Source: Oscillospiraceae bacterium (GTDB taxonomy: Bacteria > Bacillota > Clostridia > Oscillospirales > Ruminococcaceae). Taken from it: a stretch of 12,025 nucleotides of DNA. Both the position numbers and the translations under genes were made by a program. The notes beneath the pieces are model-generated. The model worked only from the letters and a program-made list of their open reading frames with translations, did no database searches and was not told where the DNA came from. This document shows positions 1-7,455 of the stretch, in pieces. Where the stretch lies: NCBI GenBank assembly GCA_031285945.1, contig JAITVF010000045.1:1-12025 (forward strand). The letters are read 5' to 3'. The first letter of the stretch is position 1. Each line of letters begins with the position of its first letter.

Positions 1-1
1 A

Positions 2-1210
2 TGCCGGCCCGGCGGATATCTCGTATGCGAGGATGGAATATCCCGCGGCCTTTTCCCCGAGCTCCCCGAAAGGTTCCGGGGCCTGCCGGTCCTTGACCGG
101 CGCGACAGGCTTATTCTGCCGGGACTTACCGACCTGCACACCCATGCGCCGCAGTTTGCCTTTCGCGGCCTCGGTATGGATCTTGAGCTGCTCGAATGGC
201 TTAACGCGCGCGTTTATCCGGAGGAGGAAAAATACTCGGACGAACGCTACGCCAAAGAGGCATATAAAGCGATGGTCCGGAGCCTTGTAAAGGGCCCCAA
301 CACCAGGGCCTGCGTTTTTTCGACCGTACATCCGCAAGCAACGCTCATACTGATGGATCTTCTGGAAGCTTCGGGGCTTGTCTGCATGGCGGGCAGGGTT
401 AATATGGACCGAAACTGCCCCCCCTCCCTGAGAGAGGAAAGCGCCGCCGCCTCCCTTGCGGATACCCGCCGCTGGCTTGAGAGCTGCTCCGGAAGATACA
501 AGAACACTTATCCCATACTGACTCCCCGTTTTATCCCAACCTGCTCCGACGAGCTTATGCGAGGCCTCGGCGATATTGCCAGGGAGCTTGGGCTCCCCCT
601 TCAGTCCCATCTTTCGGAAAACCGTAGCGAGGTTGAGTGGGTCGCAGAGCTTTGCCCGGGCAGCGTTTCTTACGGGGACGCCTATGCCGGCCTCGGGGCG
701 TTCGGCGGGGAAATTCCCACAGTTATGGCCCACGGGGTTCTGTCCGGCAAAAAAGAGATGGAGCTTATGAAAAAAAACGGCGTCTATCTTGCCCATTGCC
801 CGCAGTCCAACGCCAACCTGCGCTCGGGAATAGCGCCCTTGCGCCGCTTTTTGGATAGCGGCGTAAGGATCGGGCTTGGCAGCGATGTCGCCGGTGGCTG
901 CCACAGCTCCATCTTCAGGGCCATGTCCGACGCTGTCGAGGTCTCAAAGCTCAGGTACTGCCTTGCGCAGGAGGACCCGCCCGTTACCGTAATGGAAGCC
1001 TTTTATCTGGGAACGGTGGGCGGCGGCTCCTTTTTTGGTAAAGCAGGATCGTTTGAGGACGGCTACGAGTTCGACGCGCTGGTCATAGACGACCGCGAGC
1101 TTATGGCGCCCTTTGAGCTTTCGCTGGAGGAGCGGCTTGCGCGTGTAATTTATTTCTCACAGGATCATAATATAACCGACAAGTTTGTAAGAGGCCGCGA
1201 TATCCTGTAA
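2..1210 (+). CDS. guaD: Guanine deaminase (5'-partial)
   Basis: A zinc-dependent amidohydrolase that hydrolyses guanine to xanthine and ammonia in the cytoplasm. Reading frame 2 is open from the window edge, so about 402 residues are visible and the true start lies upstream; the first in-frame ATG, at 176, falls after the metal motif and cannot be the start. Visible family signatures are PGLTDLHTHAPQ (the two metal-binding His encoded near 137-145) followed by GLGMDLELLEWLN, which is typical of guanine deaminase rather than other amidohydrolases. Next come LTPRF, QSHLSENRSEVE (metal His, substrate-side Glu), MAHGV, AHCPQSN and GLGSDVAGG (catalytic or metal Asp near 884). The C-terminus, with FDALVID, is complete. 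Known guanine deaminases are about 430-460 residues, so roughly 30-50 residues are missing. The xanthine dehydrogenase genes start 20 bases downstream and would use its product, which supports the call. Confidence 0.93.
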   Translation, partial: CRPGGYLVCEDGISRGLFPELPERFRGLPVLDRRDRLILPGLTDLHTHAPQFAFRGLGMDLELLEWLNARVYPEEEKYSDERYAKEAYKAMVRSLVKGPNTRACVFSTVHPQATLILMDLLEASGLVCMAGRVNMDRNCPPSLREESAAASLADTRRWLESCSGRYKNTYPILTPRFIPTCSDELMRGLGDIARELGLPLQSHLSENRSEVEWVAELCPGSVSYGDAYAGLGAFGGEIPTVMAHGVLSGKKEMELMKKNGVYLAHCPQSNANLRSGIAPLRRFLDSGVRIGLGSDVAGGCHSSIFRAMSDAVEVSKLRYCLAQEDPPVTVMEAFYLGTVGGGSFFGKAGSFEDGYEFDALVIDDRELMAPFELSLEERLARVIYFSQDHNITDKFVRGRDIL

Positions 1211-1230
1211 AATATGGAGCTGATGTCTTT

Positions 1231-3351
1231 ATGAGTATTAGCGAATCTGTAATTAAAACAGATCATAAACGCAAGATTACCGGGGAAGCGCTTTACGTGG
1301 CGGATTATCCAACCGCGGGCCTTCTCTTTGGCAGGCTGCTTCGCTCCGCAAAGGCGCGGGCCCGCCTTATAGCCGTTAAGCCGCCCGAGCTGCCCTCGGG
1401 ATACTTTTATGTGGATAAAAACGACGTTAAGGGCCTGAACCGGGTGCATATTGTGCAGGACGACCTCCCGGTTTTTGCCGAGGATACCGTAGAGTTTATA
1501 GGGGACGCGATCGGAATGATGGTCGGCCCCGACCGGGATACAGTCGAAGAGCTTGCCGGCAAGGTAACAGTTGAGTACGAGGAGCTTACCCCCGTTATAA
1601 GGGTGGAGGATTCAGATACTATATTTGTCGATTACCATTACGACAAGGGAGACGCGGAAAAAGCCTTCCGGGAAGCGGACCGCGTTATAGAGGAGGTTTT
1701 TGAGACAGGGCACCAGGAGCAGGCATATCTTGAAACCCAAGGGATAATCGCAAGGCCGGAGGGCGAGCGGATAGTCATTCACGGATCGATGCAGTGCCCT
1801 TATTATGTCCACCGGGCGGTCGCTCAGGCGACAGGCTATCGGCCCGAGCAGGTGCGGGTCAAATACGACACGACCGGCGGGGCCTTTGGCGGCAAGGAGG
1901 ATTACCCCTCAATTCTGGCGGCGCAGGCGGCGGTGGCGGCCATAAAGGCCGGGAGGCCGGTCAGGGTGATATTTGACCGGCGGGAGGATATGGAATTCAC
2001 CGGTAAGCGCCACCCTTCCAAATGCAGGTACAAGGCCGCGATAAAGAATGGCCGCGTAACGGCTATGGATATAGACGTTATTTATAACTCCGGCGCGTAT
2101 ATCACCCTTTCGCCGGTGGTCATACAGCGCGGAATCATAGGCGCGAGCGGCGTTTATACTATAGACAACCTAAAGGTGCGCGGGCGGGCGGTCAAGACAA
2201 ACACTGTGCCTAACGGCGCTTTTCGCGGCTTTGGCGGCCCCCAGACCTTTTTTGCGGTCGAGATGATGATGGGCCATATCGCCGCGAGGCTCGGCGAGGA
2301 CGCCCTCGGCTTTAAGCTTAAGCATATAGCTAAGAAAGGGGACGTAACCTCCACCGGCGGGATACATCACTTCCCGGTGCCACTTCCCGCCATGATAAAG
2401 CAGGTCTGCGAGGCCTGCGACTTTAAAAGCAAGCGCGAAAAATATAACACCCAAACCGGAACAAAGCGCAGGGGAATCGGAATCTCCCTTGCCTATCACG
2501 GCGCGGGCTTTACCGGCAGGGGCGAGCACGAGCTCATCAAGGCGGTAATAAGGCTGCATAAATACCCGGATGGACGCGTTGAGATTCTCACCGCCAACAC
2601 CGACATGGGCCAGGGGCTCGACACCACTTTTTCAAAAATAGCGGCGGGCGAGCTTAATATATCTCTTGACAGGATCATAGTCGAGCCGGCCGATACCGAC
2701 CGTGTCCTCGATTCCGGCCCCACCGCGGCCAGTCGCTCCATAATGGTTGTGGGCGAGCTTGTCCGCCGTGGCGCGGCGCGACTGCGCGACGAATGGCGGG
2801 AGGGGGATGAGCAGGTTATCGAGGAGCATTTTAAAGAGCCCGATTTTGTTATCCCCTTTAATATAAAAGAGTTTAAGGGCGACGCCTACCCCACCTGCGC
2901 GTGGTCGGTCTGCGCCGTTGAGGTTGAGCTCGACACCATAACGGGCGTAGCCAGGGTTCTGGACGCCTGCGGGAGCTACGACTGCGGAACCCCCATAGAC
3001 AGGCGAATACTCATCGGCCAAATGGAGGGCGGCTTTATGCAGGCCATAGGCTACGCCTCAATGGAGCAGATGGCGGCCGATAGCTCCGGGCGGATACGCA
3101 ACAACTCGCTGAGTGATTATATCATCCCTACGGCGGTGGACGTTCCCGGGCTCAGGTGCCTTCTTCACGAGGAAGCGTATCCGGCGGGCCCCTTCGGCGC
3201 TAAGGGTGCGGGCGAGCTGCCCGCCGTGGGGGGAGCCGCGGCTTACCTCGAGGCTATGGAACAGGCCCTTGGAGGCGTGCCTCTCAATCATATACCCTTC
3301 AGCGCGGAAAACGCGATAGATATACTCGAAAAAAGGGGGAACGCCCAATGA
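1231..3351 (+). CDS. xdhA: Xanthine dehydrogenase, molybdenum-binding subunit
   Basis: Large catalytic subunit (706 aa) of a three-subunit molybdenum hydroxylase, which oxidises xanthine to urate at a molybdopterin centre. The N-terminal aldehyde oxidase/xanthine dehydrogenase hammerhead domain starts with GEALYVADY. Molybdopterin-contact motifs follow: QEQAYLETQ, TTGGAFGGKED (about 215-223), AFRGFGGPQ (about 329-337), DMGQGLDTT (about 460) and GPFGAKGAGELPAVGG near the C-terminus. The Glu in GAGE matches the family's catalytic base, and the Arg in KRHP aligns by eye with a substrate-binding Arg of xanthine dehydrogenases. The length is close to that of other XdhA proteins (about 750). The ATG at 1231 has GGAG 11 bases upstream. 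Substrate cannot be fixed from motifs alone (purine hydroxylase and other aromatic hydroxylases share them); the guanine deaminase next door makes xanthine or hypoxanthine most likely. Ile is often encoded by ATA here, unlike in the minus-strand operon. Confidence 0.88.
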   Translation: MSISESVIKTDHKRKITGEALYVADYPTAGLLFGRLLRSAKARARLIAVKPPELPSGYFYVDKNDVKGLNRVHIVQDDLPVFAEDTVEFIGDAIGMMVGPDRDTVEELAGKVTVEYEELTPVIRVEDSDTIFVDYHYDKGDAEKAFREADRVIEEVFETGHQEQAYLETQGIIARPEGERIVIHGSMQCPYYVHRAVAQATGYRPEQVRVKYDTTGGAFGGKEDYPSILAAQAAVAAIKAGRPVRVIFDRREDMEFTGKRHPSKCRYKAAIKNGRVTAMDIDVIYNSGAYITLSPVVIQRGIIGASGVYTIDNLKVRGRAVKTNTVPNGAFRGFGGPQTFFAVEMMMGHIAARLGEDALGFKLKHIAKKGDVTSTGGIHHFPVPLPAMIKQVCEACDFKSKREKYNTQTGTKRRGIGISLAYHGAGFTGRGEHELIKAVIRLHKYPDGRVEILTANTDMGQGLDTTFSKIAAGELNISLDRIIVEPADTDRVLDSGPTAASRSIMVVGELVRRGAARLRDEWREGDEQVIEEHFKEPDFVIPFNIKEFKGDAYPTCAWSVCAVEVELDTITGVARVLDACGSYDCGTPIDRRILIGQMEGGFMQAIGYASMEQMAADSSGRIRNNSLSDYIIPTAVDVPGLRCLLHEEAYPAGPFGAKGAGELPAVGGAAAYLEAMEQALGGVPLNHIPFSAENAIDILEKRGNAQ

Positions 3352-3842
3352 AACCCGAGACGGTTCTTAACGCGGATGTCCGCTTTACCCTGAACGGCAA
3401 GGCAGTAGCGTGGCTGGGCAGCCCGGCCGCCCCCCTGCTGGACGTTTTGCGCGAGGGCTTTGGCAACACCGGCGTAAAGTGCGGCTGCCGCGAGGGCGAG
3501 TGCGGCGCCTGCGCCGTTATACTTGACGGCGAGCTTGTAAACTCCTGCATGGTGGCCGCCGGCAGAGCCTCGGGCGCCGAGATCGTAACTATAGAGGGCT
3601 ACAAAAACACCCCCGGCTTTGAGATTCTCGACAGGGCCTTCGCCGGGGCGGGGGCCGTGCAGTGCGGGTTTTGCACCCCCGGCATGATTCTTGCGGCAGC
3701 CTGTATTCTAAGAAATAACCCCCACCCCACCACTGAGGAGGTCAGGAAAGGAATTTCCGGCAACCTTTGCAGGTGCACCGGCTACAACGCCATAGTAACG
3801 GCAATTCTCGCCGCCGCGGGAGAGGGGGAAGGCAAATGGTAA
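3348..3842 (+). CDS. xdhC: Xanthine dehydrogenase, 2Fe-2S subunit
   Basis: Small electron-transfer subunit (164 aa) carrying two 2Fe-2S clusters that relay electrons from the molybdenum centre to FAD. The N-terminal plant-ferredoxin-like domain has Cys47, Cys52, Cys55 (within CGCREGECGACAV) and Cys67. The C-terminal helical domain has Cys106 and Cys109 (CGFCTPGM) and Cys141 and Cys143 (CRCTGY). All eight ligands are present and the length is normal for the family (about 150-170). Its ATG overlaps the xdhA stop in an ATGA arrangement, and its stop overlaps the xdhB start, so the three subunits are probably translationally coupled. The name follows E. coli usage, where xdhC is the iron-sulfur subunit; the order here is Mo, Fe-S, FAD. 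Confidence 0.93.
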   Translation: MKPETVLNADVRFTLNGKAVAWLGSPAAPLLDVLREGFGNTGVKCGCREGECGACAVILDGELVNSCMVAAGRASGAEIVTIEGYKNTPGFEILDRAFAGAGAVQCGFCTPGMILAAACILRNNPHPTTEEVRKGISGNLCRCTGYNAIVTAILAAAGEGEGKW

Positions 3843-4651
3843 GCTATCTGCCCCAAAGCCTTAGCGAAGCTCTCGAGCTACTGGCGAGCACCGGCGCCAT
3901 CCCCTACGGTGGCGGAACCGACCTGATGGTGGAAGGAAAAAACGACGCGAGCTATCTCTTTTTGCATAAAATACCCGAGCTGGGGGTAATCGCCGGGGAC
4001 GCCGATTATATCCGTATAGGGGCCTCCTGCACTTTTACGCGGGTCGCGGACCATCCCTTATGCCCCGGCATCCTTAAGGAAGCCATACTTCAGATAGCGG
4101 CCCCCGCCATACGCAACCTGGGGACTATAGGGGGCAATATCGGCAACGGCTCGCCCAAGGCGGACAGCGCCCTCATCTTCTTTGTAACCGGCTCCAGGCT
4201 GCGGCTTGTGAGCAAAAGAGGCGAGCGTATTATTCCCATAAAGGATTTTTACCTGGGCAGAAGGAGCCTTGACCTGCGCCCAGGCGAGCTCATAGCCGAG
4301 GTACTGATACCTAAAATGGGGTATGACAGGTATTACTACCGCAAGGTCGGCGCCAGAGACGCTTTGGCTATCTCAAGGCTATCGTTTGCGGGGATCATAA
4401 AAACGCAGGGCGACAGGATCGTAAACCTGGCGACCGCGTTCGGCGCCGTGAGCGACGTAATAATACGCCGGGAGGATATCGACGCCATGCTTATAGGCAA
4501 AACCCTTGCCGAGGCAAAGACCGTGAGGGATAATTACCTGGCCGCTTACGCCGAGGCGATAGTTCCCATTCGCGGCCGGGTATCCGAAAAATACCGCAAG
4601 CGGGTATGCATGAACCTGCTGCGCGATTTTCTTGACACTATGAATATCTGA
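3836..4651 (+). CDS. xdhB: Xanthine dehydrogenase, FAD-binding subunit
   Basis: FAD subunit (271 aa) that passes electrons from the 2Fe-2S clusters to an external acceptor, classically NAD+. FAD-contact motifs are YGGGTDLMVEGKN (about residues 24-36) and LGTIGGNIGNGSPKADS (about 95-111), followed by the CO dehydrogenase flavoprotein C-terminal domain. The chosen start is the ATG at 3836, which overlaps the end of xdhC by 7 bases and has a strong purine-rich site (GAGGGGGAAGG) just upstream. The open frame extends back to 3767, but that part lies inside the xdhC cysteine motif and is not FAD-domain-like. There is no cysteine-bearing insertion of the kind seen in 4-hydroxybenzoyl-CoA reductase, so electrons should leave in the normal xanthine dehydrogenase direction. 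It is the last gene of the purine operon; no clear terminator hairpin follows. Confidence 0.9.
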   Translation: MVSYLPQSLSEALELLASTGAIPYGGGTDLMVEGKNDASYLFLHKIPELGVIAGDADYIRIGASCTFTRVADHPLCPGILKEAILQIAAPAIRNLGTIGGNIGNGSPKADSALIFFVTGSRLRLVSKRGERIIPIKDFYLGRRSLDLRPGELIAEVLIPKMGYDRYYYRKVGARDALAISRLSFAGIIKTQGDRIVNLATAFGAVSDVIIRREDIDAMLIGKTLAEAKTVRDNYLAAYAEAIVPIRGRVSEKYRKRVCMNLLRDFLDTMNI

Positions 4652-4655
4652 TCCC

Positions 4656-4684
4656 TTTACAATTTCCCCGCGTTGCCTTATACT
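4656..4684 (+). promoter_or_regulatory. Candidate promoter for the secreted protein gene
   Basis: TTTACA at 4656-4661 and TATACT at 4679-4684 are separated by 17 bases; each matches the sigma-70/sigma-A consensus at five of six positions. Predicted transcription would start near 4691 and leave a leader of about 30 bases with GGGGG at 4710-4714, six bases before the ATG at 4721. It lies in the 69-base gap after xdhB, so the secreted protein gene can be expressed independently of the purine operon. Motif match only. Confidence 0.5.
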
Positions 4685-4720
4685 GTACGCAGCAGGTAAA
4701 ATCGTGTATGGGGGTCAACC

Positions 4721-6457
4721 ATGAAGTCGCTTTCAAATGCTCTCGCGCTGCTCGCCGCGCTGGCTCTGGTTATAGGCGCGGTGCCGGTTTCGGCATACGC
4801 CGAAGGGAGCGGCGATGAACAATTAACAGTTGAAAGTACAGCCGATACCGGCGATACCGAGAGCGAGGCTTCCGCTCTGGATATTGCGGCGGCCGATGAA
4901 GCTACAGAGCGCGCCGTCTCCATTACAATTGCCCCCGGCGAGCTGGGCGATACGGCTCTGCGCATCCCGCAGGGCGAACCCGTCACAGATAAAGACTTAC
5001 TGGCGGGCGTAACAGCCGTAGATGAAAACTGCGACCCCGCCCCGGTCGCAGTCTCAGACGTGGGCGGCTTAACTCTCGATAACCCCCAGCCAAAAGGCGA
5101 ACCGGGCAGCCCGGAAGCCTACATAATCACCTATACTTGCGGGGAAAGCGTACAAGCAACCAGAGATTGCTATGTTACGGTGGCGTTTATGCCGCTGGCA
5201 AGCGGCGGCAGCGTCATTGAAATGGACGACCCGAATCCCCCGGCAAGCGGCACGGGCTGGACATCCACCAAATACGCTTACACCATTTTGGATAGCGCGA
5301 AGGTTATGGTTACCGGTGACAACGCAGGAAGCGGGTGGAGCGTATATGTACCCATAAACGCAAAGGTAGAGATTACATTCGACAATGTAACAATGACCGG
5401 GACTTACTACGGCTTCGGTGAAAGATCGTTCTCCCCACTTTTAATTAGCGGTTCAGTTACCCTTAACCTTGTTGGTGACAATACGATTTCTGACGGGAAG
5501 TATTTCCCGGGCATACAGGTTCTCGACAAGGGTTCGCTTACGATTGTGAGCAGCAGCGGCAGTCTGAGTGTCACAGGCGGTAGTGGCTCGGCGGATATTG
5601 GCGGCGCTCCTTACGGCTCATGCGGCAATATCACCATTGAGGACGGCGCAAAGATTAATGGTACACCAAGGATTGGCGCGGGGAATGGCGGCATTATTAC
5701 TGGAACTATTACGATTCCTGTGAAAAGCGTAGCTATTGGTAATGATTTTGAGCTGGCAGTGGGCGGCACCAAAGACTTAATCGCGACGATTGATCCCAAG
5801 TATGCCAGTGTGAAAGAGTGGACTTCCAGCGACCCGGCGGTCGCAACGGTTGATCAGGACGGCCTTGTTACGGCAATCAAGGCGGGAACGGCTACGATCA
5901 CAGCCTCGACGGTTGGCAGCAGCGTGACTGGCGAATGCACGGTGACGGTGAAAGCAAAGCCAGAGCCACCGAAACCCACACCGCCGCGTCCATCCTACAA
6001 CGACAGCGACGATGACGACAACGACGATTCCCCCTACACCCCGCCGCGAGCTCCCACGCCTACCCACACCCTCAGAAAAGGCGACGGCTATTATGATACG
6101 ATGCGGGGCAGGGCGGTAGAGCTGCGCCTGTACGCCGATTTGCCTGTGCTCGGCTATACGAGCAGCACAGCGGCTGATAATATCCAAAAGCTGTTCGAGA
6201 AATATTTTAGCAATAAAATCCGCGTGATTCACTTTGACCAGCCCGGCAAGTGGGAAAAACCCGTAAAGATCGCGGCCAAAATCGATCTGGCCGGAATGGA
6301 CACAACGCGGCTTGTATTCTACGCCTATGACCGCGAGGCCAACAGCTACCGGCGAATCGCCAGCCCCGCTTATTGGATAGACGCAAACGGGTATCTAAGA
6401 TTCACTACCGAGTTCGCCGGGGATATTGTAATATCCGAGGGCGAGCTGACCAAATAG
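4721..6457 (+). CDS. Secreted mosaic protein with BIG2 domain
   Basis: A 578-residue exported protein of unknown ligand. Residues 1-27 form a signal peptide: a Lys near the start, a hydrophobic Ala/Leu core and an AYA cleavage site before EGSG. Residues 28 to about 160 are acidic and look Ig-like. About 160-330 is a Ser/Gly/Thr-rich beta-strand repeat region (GSVTLNLVGDNTI, GSLTIVSSSG, SADIGGA, GNITIEDGAKING), resembling the beta-solenoid repeats of clostridial surface proteins. About 333-410 is a bacterial Ig-like group 2 (BIG2) domain with the typical WTSSDPAVATVDQDGLVTA and GTATITA motifs. About 411-450 is a Pro-rich, Asp-rich linker (DSDDDDNDD). The last 130 residues form a C-terminal domain (YLRFTTEFAGDIVISEG) seen by recollection in similar surface proteins. 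There is no LPXTG, SLH repeat or C-terminal membrane segment, so it is probably released or held non-covalently. A carbohydrate-binding or adhesin-like role is inference. Confidence 0.8.
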   Translation: MKSLSNALALLAALALVIGAVPVSAYAEGSGDEQLTVESTADTGDTESEASALDIAAADEATERAVSITIAPGELGDTALRIPQGEPVTDKDLLAGVTAVDENCDPAPVAVSDVGGLTLDNPQPKGEPGSPEAYIITYTCGESVQATRDCYVTVAFMPLASGGSVIEMDDPNPPASGTGWTSTKYAYTILDSAKVMVTGDNAGSGWSVYVPINAKVEITFDNVTMTGTYYGFGERSFSPLLISGSVTLNLVGDNTISDGKYFPGIQVLDKGSLTIVSSSGSLSVTGGSGSADIGGAPYGSCGNITIEDGAKINGTPRIGAGNGGIITGTITIPVKSVAIGNDFELAVGGTKDLIATIDPKYASVKEWTSSDPAVATVDQDGLVTAIKAGTATITASTVGSSVTGECTVTVKAKPEPPKPTPPRPSYNDSDDDDNDDSPYTPPRAPTPTHTLRKGDGYYDTMRGRAVELRLYADLPVLGYTSSTAADNIQKLFEKYFSNKIRVIHFDQPGKWEKPVKIAAKIDLAGMDTTRLVFYAYDREANSYRRIASPAYWIDANGYLRFTTEFAGDIVISEGELTK

Positions 6458-6491
6458 CGCTATTCCCTGATAAAAGCAACGCAACTCAAGC

Positions 6492-6550
6492 GCGCGGGGC
6501 CGGGGATTAATTCCCGGCCCCGTGCCAATGCAGGCGTATCGCTGTTTTTT
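6492..6550 (+). terminator. GC hairpin plus T-tract after secreted protein gene
   Basis: A 13-base-pair stem pairs GCGCGGGGCCGGG (6492-6504) with CCCGGCCCCGTGC (6513-6525), with one G-T wobble and an eight-base loop. It is not directly followed by T residues. A small bulged hairpin does precede a T run: CAGGCG (6531-6536), loop TAT, CGCTG (6540-6544), then six T at 6545-6550. Together they probably end transcription from the secreted protein gene. The separation of the strong stem from the T run is not canonical, so termination efficiency is uncertain. Confidence 0.5.
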
Positions 6551-6583
6551 AACAAATTATTAAAACCCTGAGTTTGCATTGGC
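6524..6583. repeat. 9-bp inverted repeat around AT-rich core
   Basis: GCCAATGCA at 6524-6532 and TGCATTGGC at 6575-6583 are perfect inverted copies 42 bases apart. The intervening DNA is AT-rich and includes a nested TTTTAA (6547-6552) / TTAAAA (6560-6565) pair. The right arm overlaps the -35 box of the next gene and the left arm overlaps the base of the GC hairpin. A further GCCAAT lies at 6612-6617, just after the -10 box. The layout suits an operator or an alternative RNA fold, but nothing in the sequence proves either. Confidence 0.45.
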
Positions 6584-6602
6584 GGCGGGCCTGGTGTATA
6601 AT
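6574..6602 (+). promoter_or_regulatory. Promoter of the cyclophilin lipoprotein gene
   Basis: A perfect TATAAT -10 box at 6597-6602 lies 17 bases after TTGCAT at 6574-6579, which keeps the TTG core of the -35 consensus. AT-rich DNA with T and A runs (6545-6565) lies upstream, as an UP element would. Transcription would start near 6609, giving a leader of about 68 bases before the GTG at 6677. Confidence 0.65.
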
Positions 6603-6660
6603 GTCTTAGACGCCAATAGCTCCGGGCCGCGTTATTCTTTTCGCCCGCGCTATCTCCCAC

Positions 6661-6667
6661 GAAAGGA
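6661..6667 (+). promoter_or_regulatory. Ribosome binding site deciding a GTG start
   Basis: GAAAGGA lies nine bases before the GTG at 6677 but only three bases before the in-frame TTG at 6671. The spacing favours GTG, which also gives a signal peptide beginning MKPFIIAI with the Lys at position 2. Confidence 0.6.
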
Positions 6668-6676
6668 CTGTTGAAC

Positions 6677-7435
6677 GTGAAACCCTTTATTATTGCGATA
6701 ACCCTTGCGGCTATTCTTGCGGGCCTTTTTGCGGGCTGCTCCGCCGGCCCGCGAGCAGCGTCGGAGCCGGATTCTTCGCAGGAGCCTTCTGAACAGCCGC
6801 AGGAATCTCAGGCCCAAGCCCCGGAGATCGACCCGCTCGCCGAGGTTTCGCTTATTCAGTTTTCCGAGCTGTCGGCCGACGAGCCTGTAGCCGTTCTGGA
6901 AACCACCCACGGCGTTATAAAGATCCGCTTCTTCCCCGATCAGGCCCCCAAGGCCGTGGAAAATTTCAAGGGACTTATCGAGCAGAATTATTACAACGGC
7001 AAAACCTTTCATAAAACGGTTAACGAGTACATGATACAGGGCGGCTCCCTGGACGGCCGTGGCGGAGGAGGAGCCAGCATATTCGACGGACTCCCCTTCG
7101 AGCTTGAGTGGAGCCCCGACCTGTGGCATTTCAGGGGCGCGGTCAGCATGGTAAACACCGGCGAGCCGGAATCAACCCTCAGCCAGTTTATAATTATACA
7201 AAACAGTGAGATTTCGGAGCAGACGGTCGCCGATATGCAGGCCGCGCAGTTCCCCTCCGGCGTTGTCGACAAGTATCTGGAGGCCGGAGGCTCCCCCCAT
7301 CTCGACACCAAATACACAGTCTTCGGCCAAGTGATAGAGGGTATGGAGACGGTCGACGCCATAGCGGCGCTCCAGGCCTCCGGCGCCGAGACCCCCTCAG
7401 AAGCCGTTGTGATCCTCACCGCTACGATTGAATAG
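6677..7435 (+). CDS. Cyclophilin-type peptidyl-prolyl isomerase lipoprotein
   Basis: A 252-residue membrane-anchored lipoprotein expected to act outside the cell membrane in folding of exported proteins. Residues 1-20 form a lipoprotein signal peptide with lipobox FAGC and lipidated Cys21; Phe at -3 is less usual than Leu. Residues 22-70 are a Ser/Glu/Gln/Pro-rich flexible linker. The cyclophilin domain runs from about 71 to the end: VLETTHGVIKI, FHKTVNEYMIQGG (111-123), GAVSMVNTG, LSQFIII and YTVFGQVIEGM. The long insert between SQFIII and VFG, containing YLEAGGSPHLD, is typical of Gram-positive PpiB proteins. By alignment in memory with human cyclophilin A, the catalytic Arg55 is replaced by Lys113, Phe113 by Ile and His126 by Tyr, and the Trp121 region is not conserved. 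Isomerase activity may therefore be reduced while peptide binding is kept. It has its own promoter and is followed by a strong hairpin. Confidence 0.88.
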   Translation: MKPFIIAITLAAILAGLFAGCSAGPRAASEPDSSQEPSEQPQESQAQAPEIDPLAEVSLIQFSELSADEPVAVLETTHGVIKIRFFPDQAPKAVENFKGLIEQNYYNGKTFHKTVNEYMIQGGSLDGRGGGGASIFDGLPFELEWSPDLWHFRGAVSMVNTGEPESTLSQFIIIQNSEISEQTVADMQAAQFPSGVVDKYLEAGGSPHLDTKYTVFGQVIEGMETVDAIAALQASGAETPSEAVVILTATIE

Positions 7436-7446
7436 TATAATACTAT
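7432..7446. repeat. Short near-perfect palindrome over the stop codon
   Basis: ATAGTAT (7432-7438) and ATACTAT (7440-7446) are inverted copies around a single A and include the TAG stop of the cyclophilin gene. The one-base centre makes an RNA hairpin unlikely; it could be a protein site or chance in a short AT-rich gap. Confidence 0.3.
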
Positions 7447-7455
7447 TACGCATTT

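Noticed and set aside
176..178. ATG as the start of guanine deaminase
   Set aside because: The HTHAPQ metal motif lies upstream of it in the same open frame, so the gene begins before the window.
2170..3021. Two minus-strand open frames of 129 codons each within xdhA
   Set aside because: Shadows of xdhA in another frame; no motif, promoter or ribosome site seen.
3767..3835. Upstream extension of xdhB
   Set aside because: It lies entirely over the conserved CRCTGY end of xdhC, and the ATG at 3836 has a strong ribosome site and the normal FAD-subunit N-terminus.
1231..4651. 4-hydroxybenzoyl-CoA reductase or CO dehydrogenase instead of xanthine dehydrogenase
   Set aside because: The FAD subunit lacks the extra cysteine insertion of the former, I saw no CO-dehydrogenase active-site Cys motif in XdhA, and the neighbouring gene makes xanthine.
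4632..4663. Perfect TTGACA at 4632 with TACAAT at 4658 as promoter
   Set aside because: The spacer is 20 bases, too long for normal use; TTTACA/TATACT at 4656-4684 has 17-base spacing.
6671..6676. TTG as start of the cyclophilin lipoprotein
   Set aside because: Only three bases from the GAAAGGA site; the GTG at 6677 has proper spacing.
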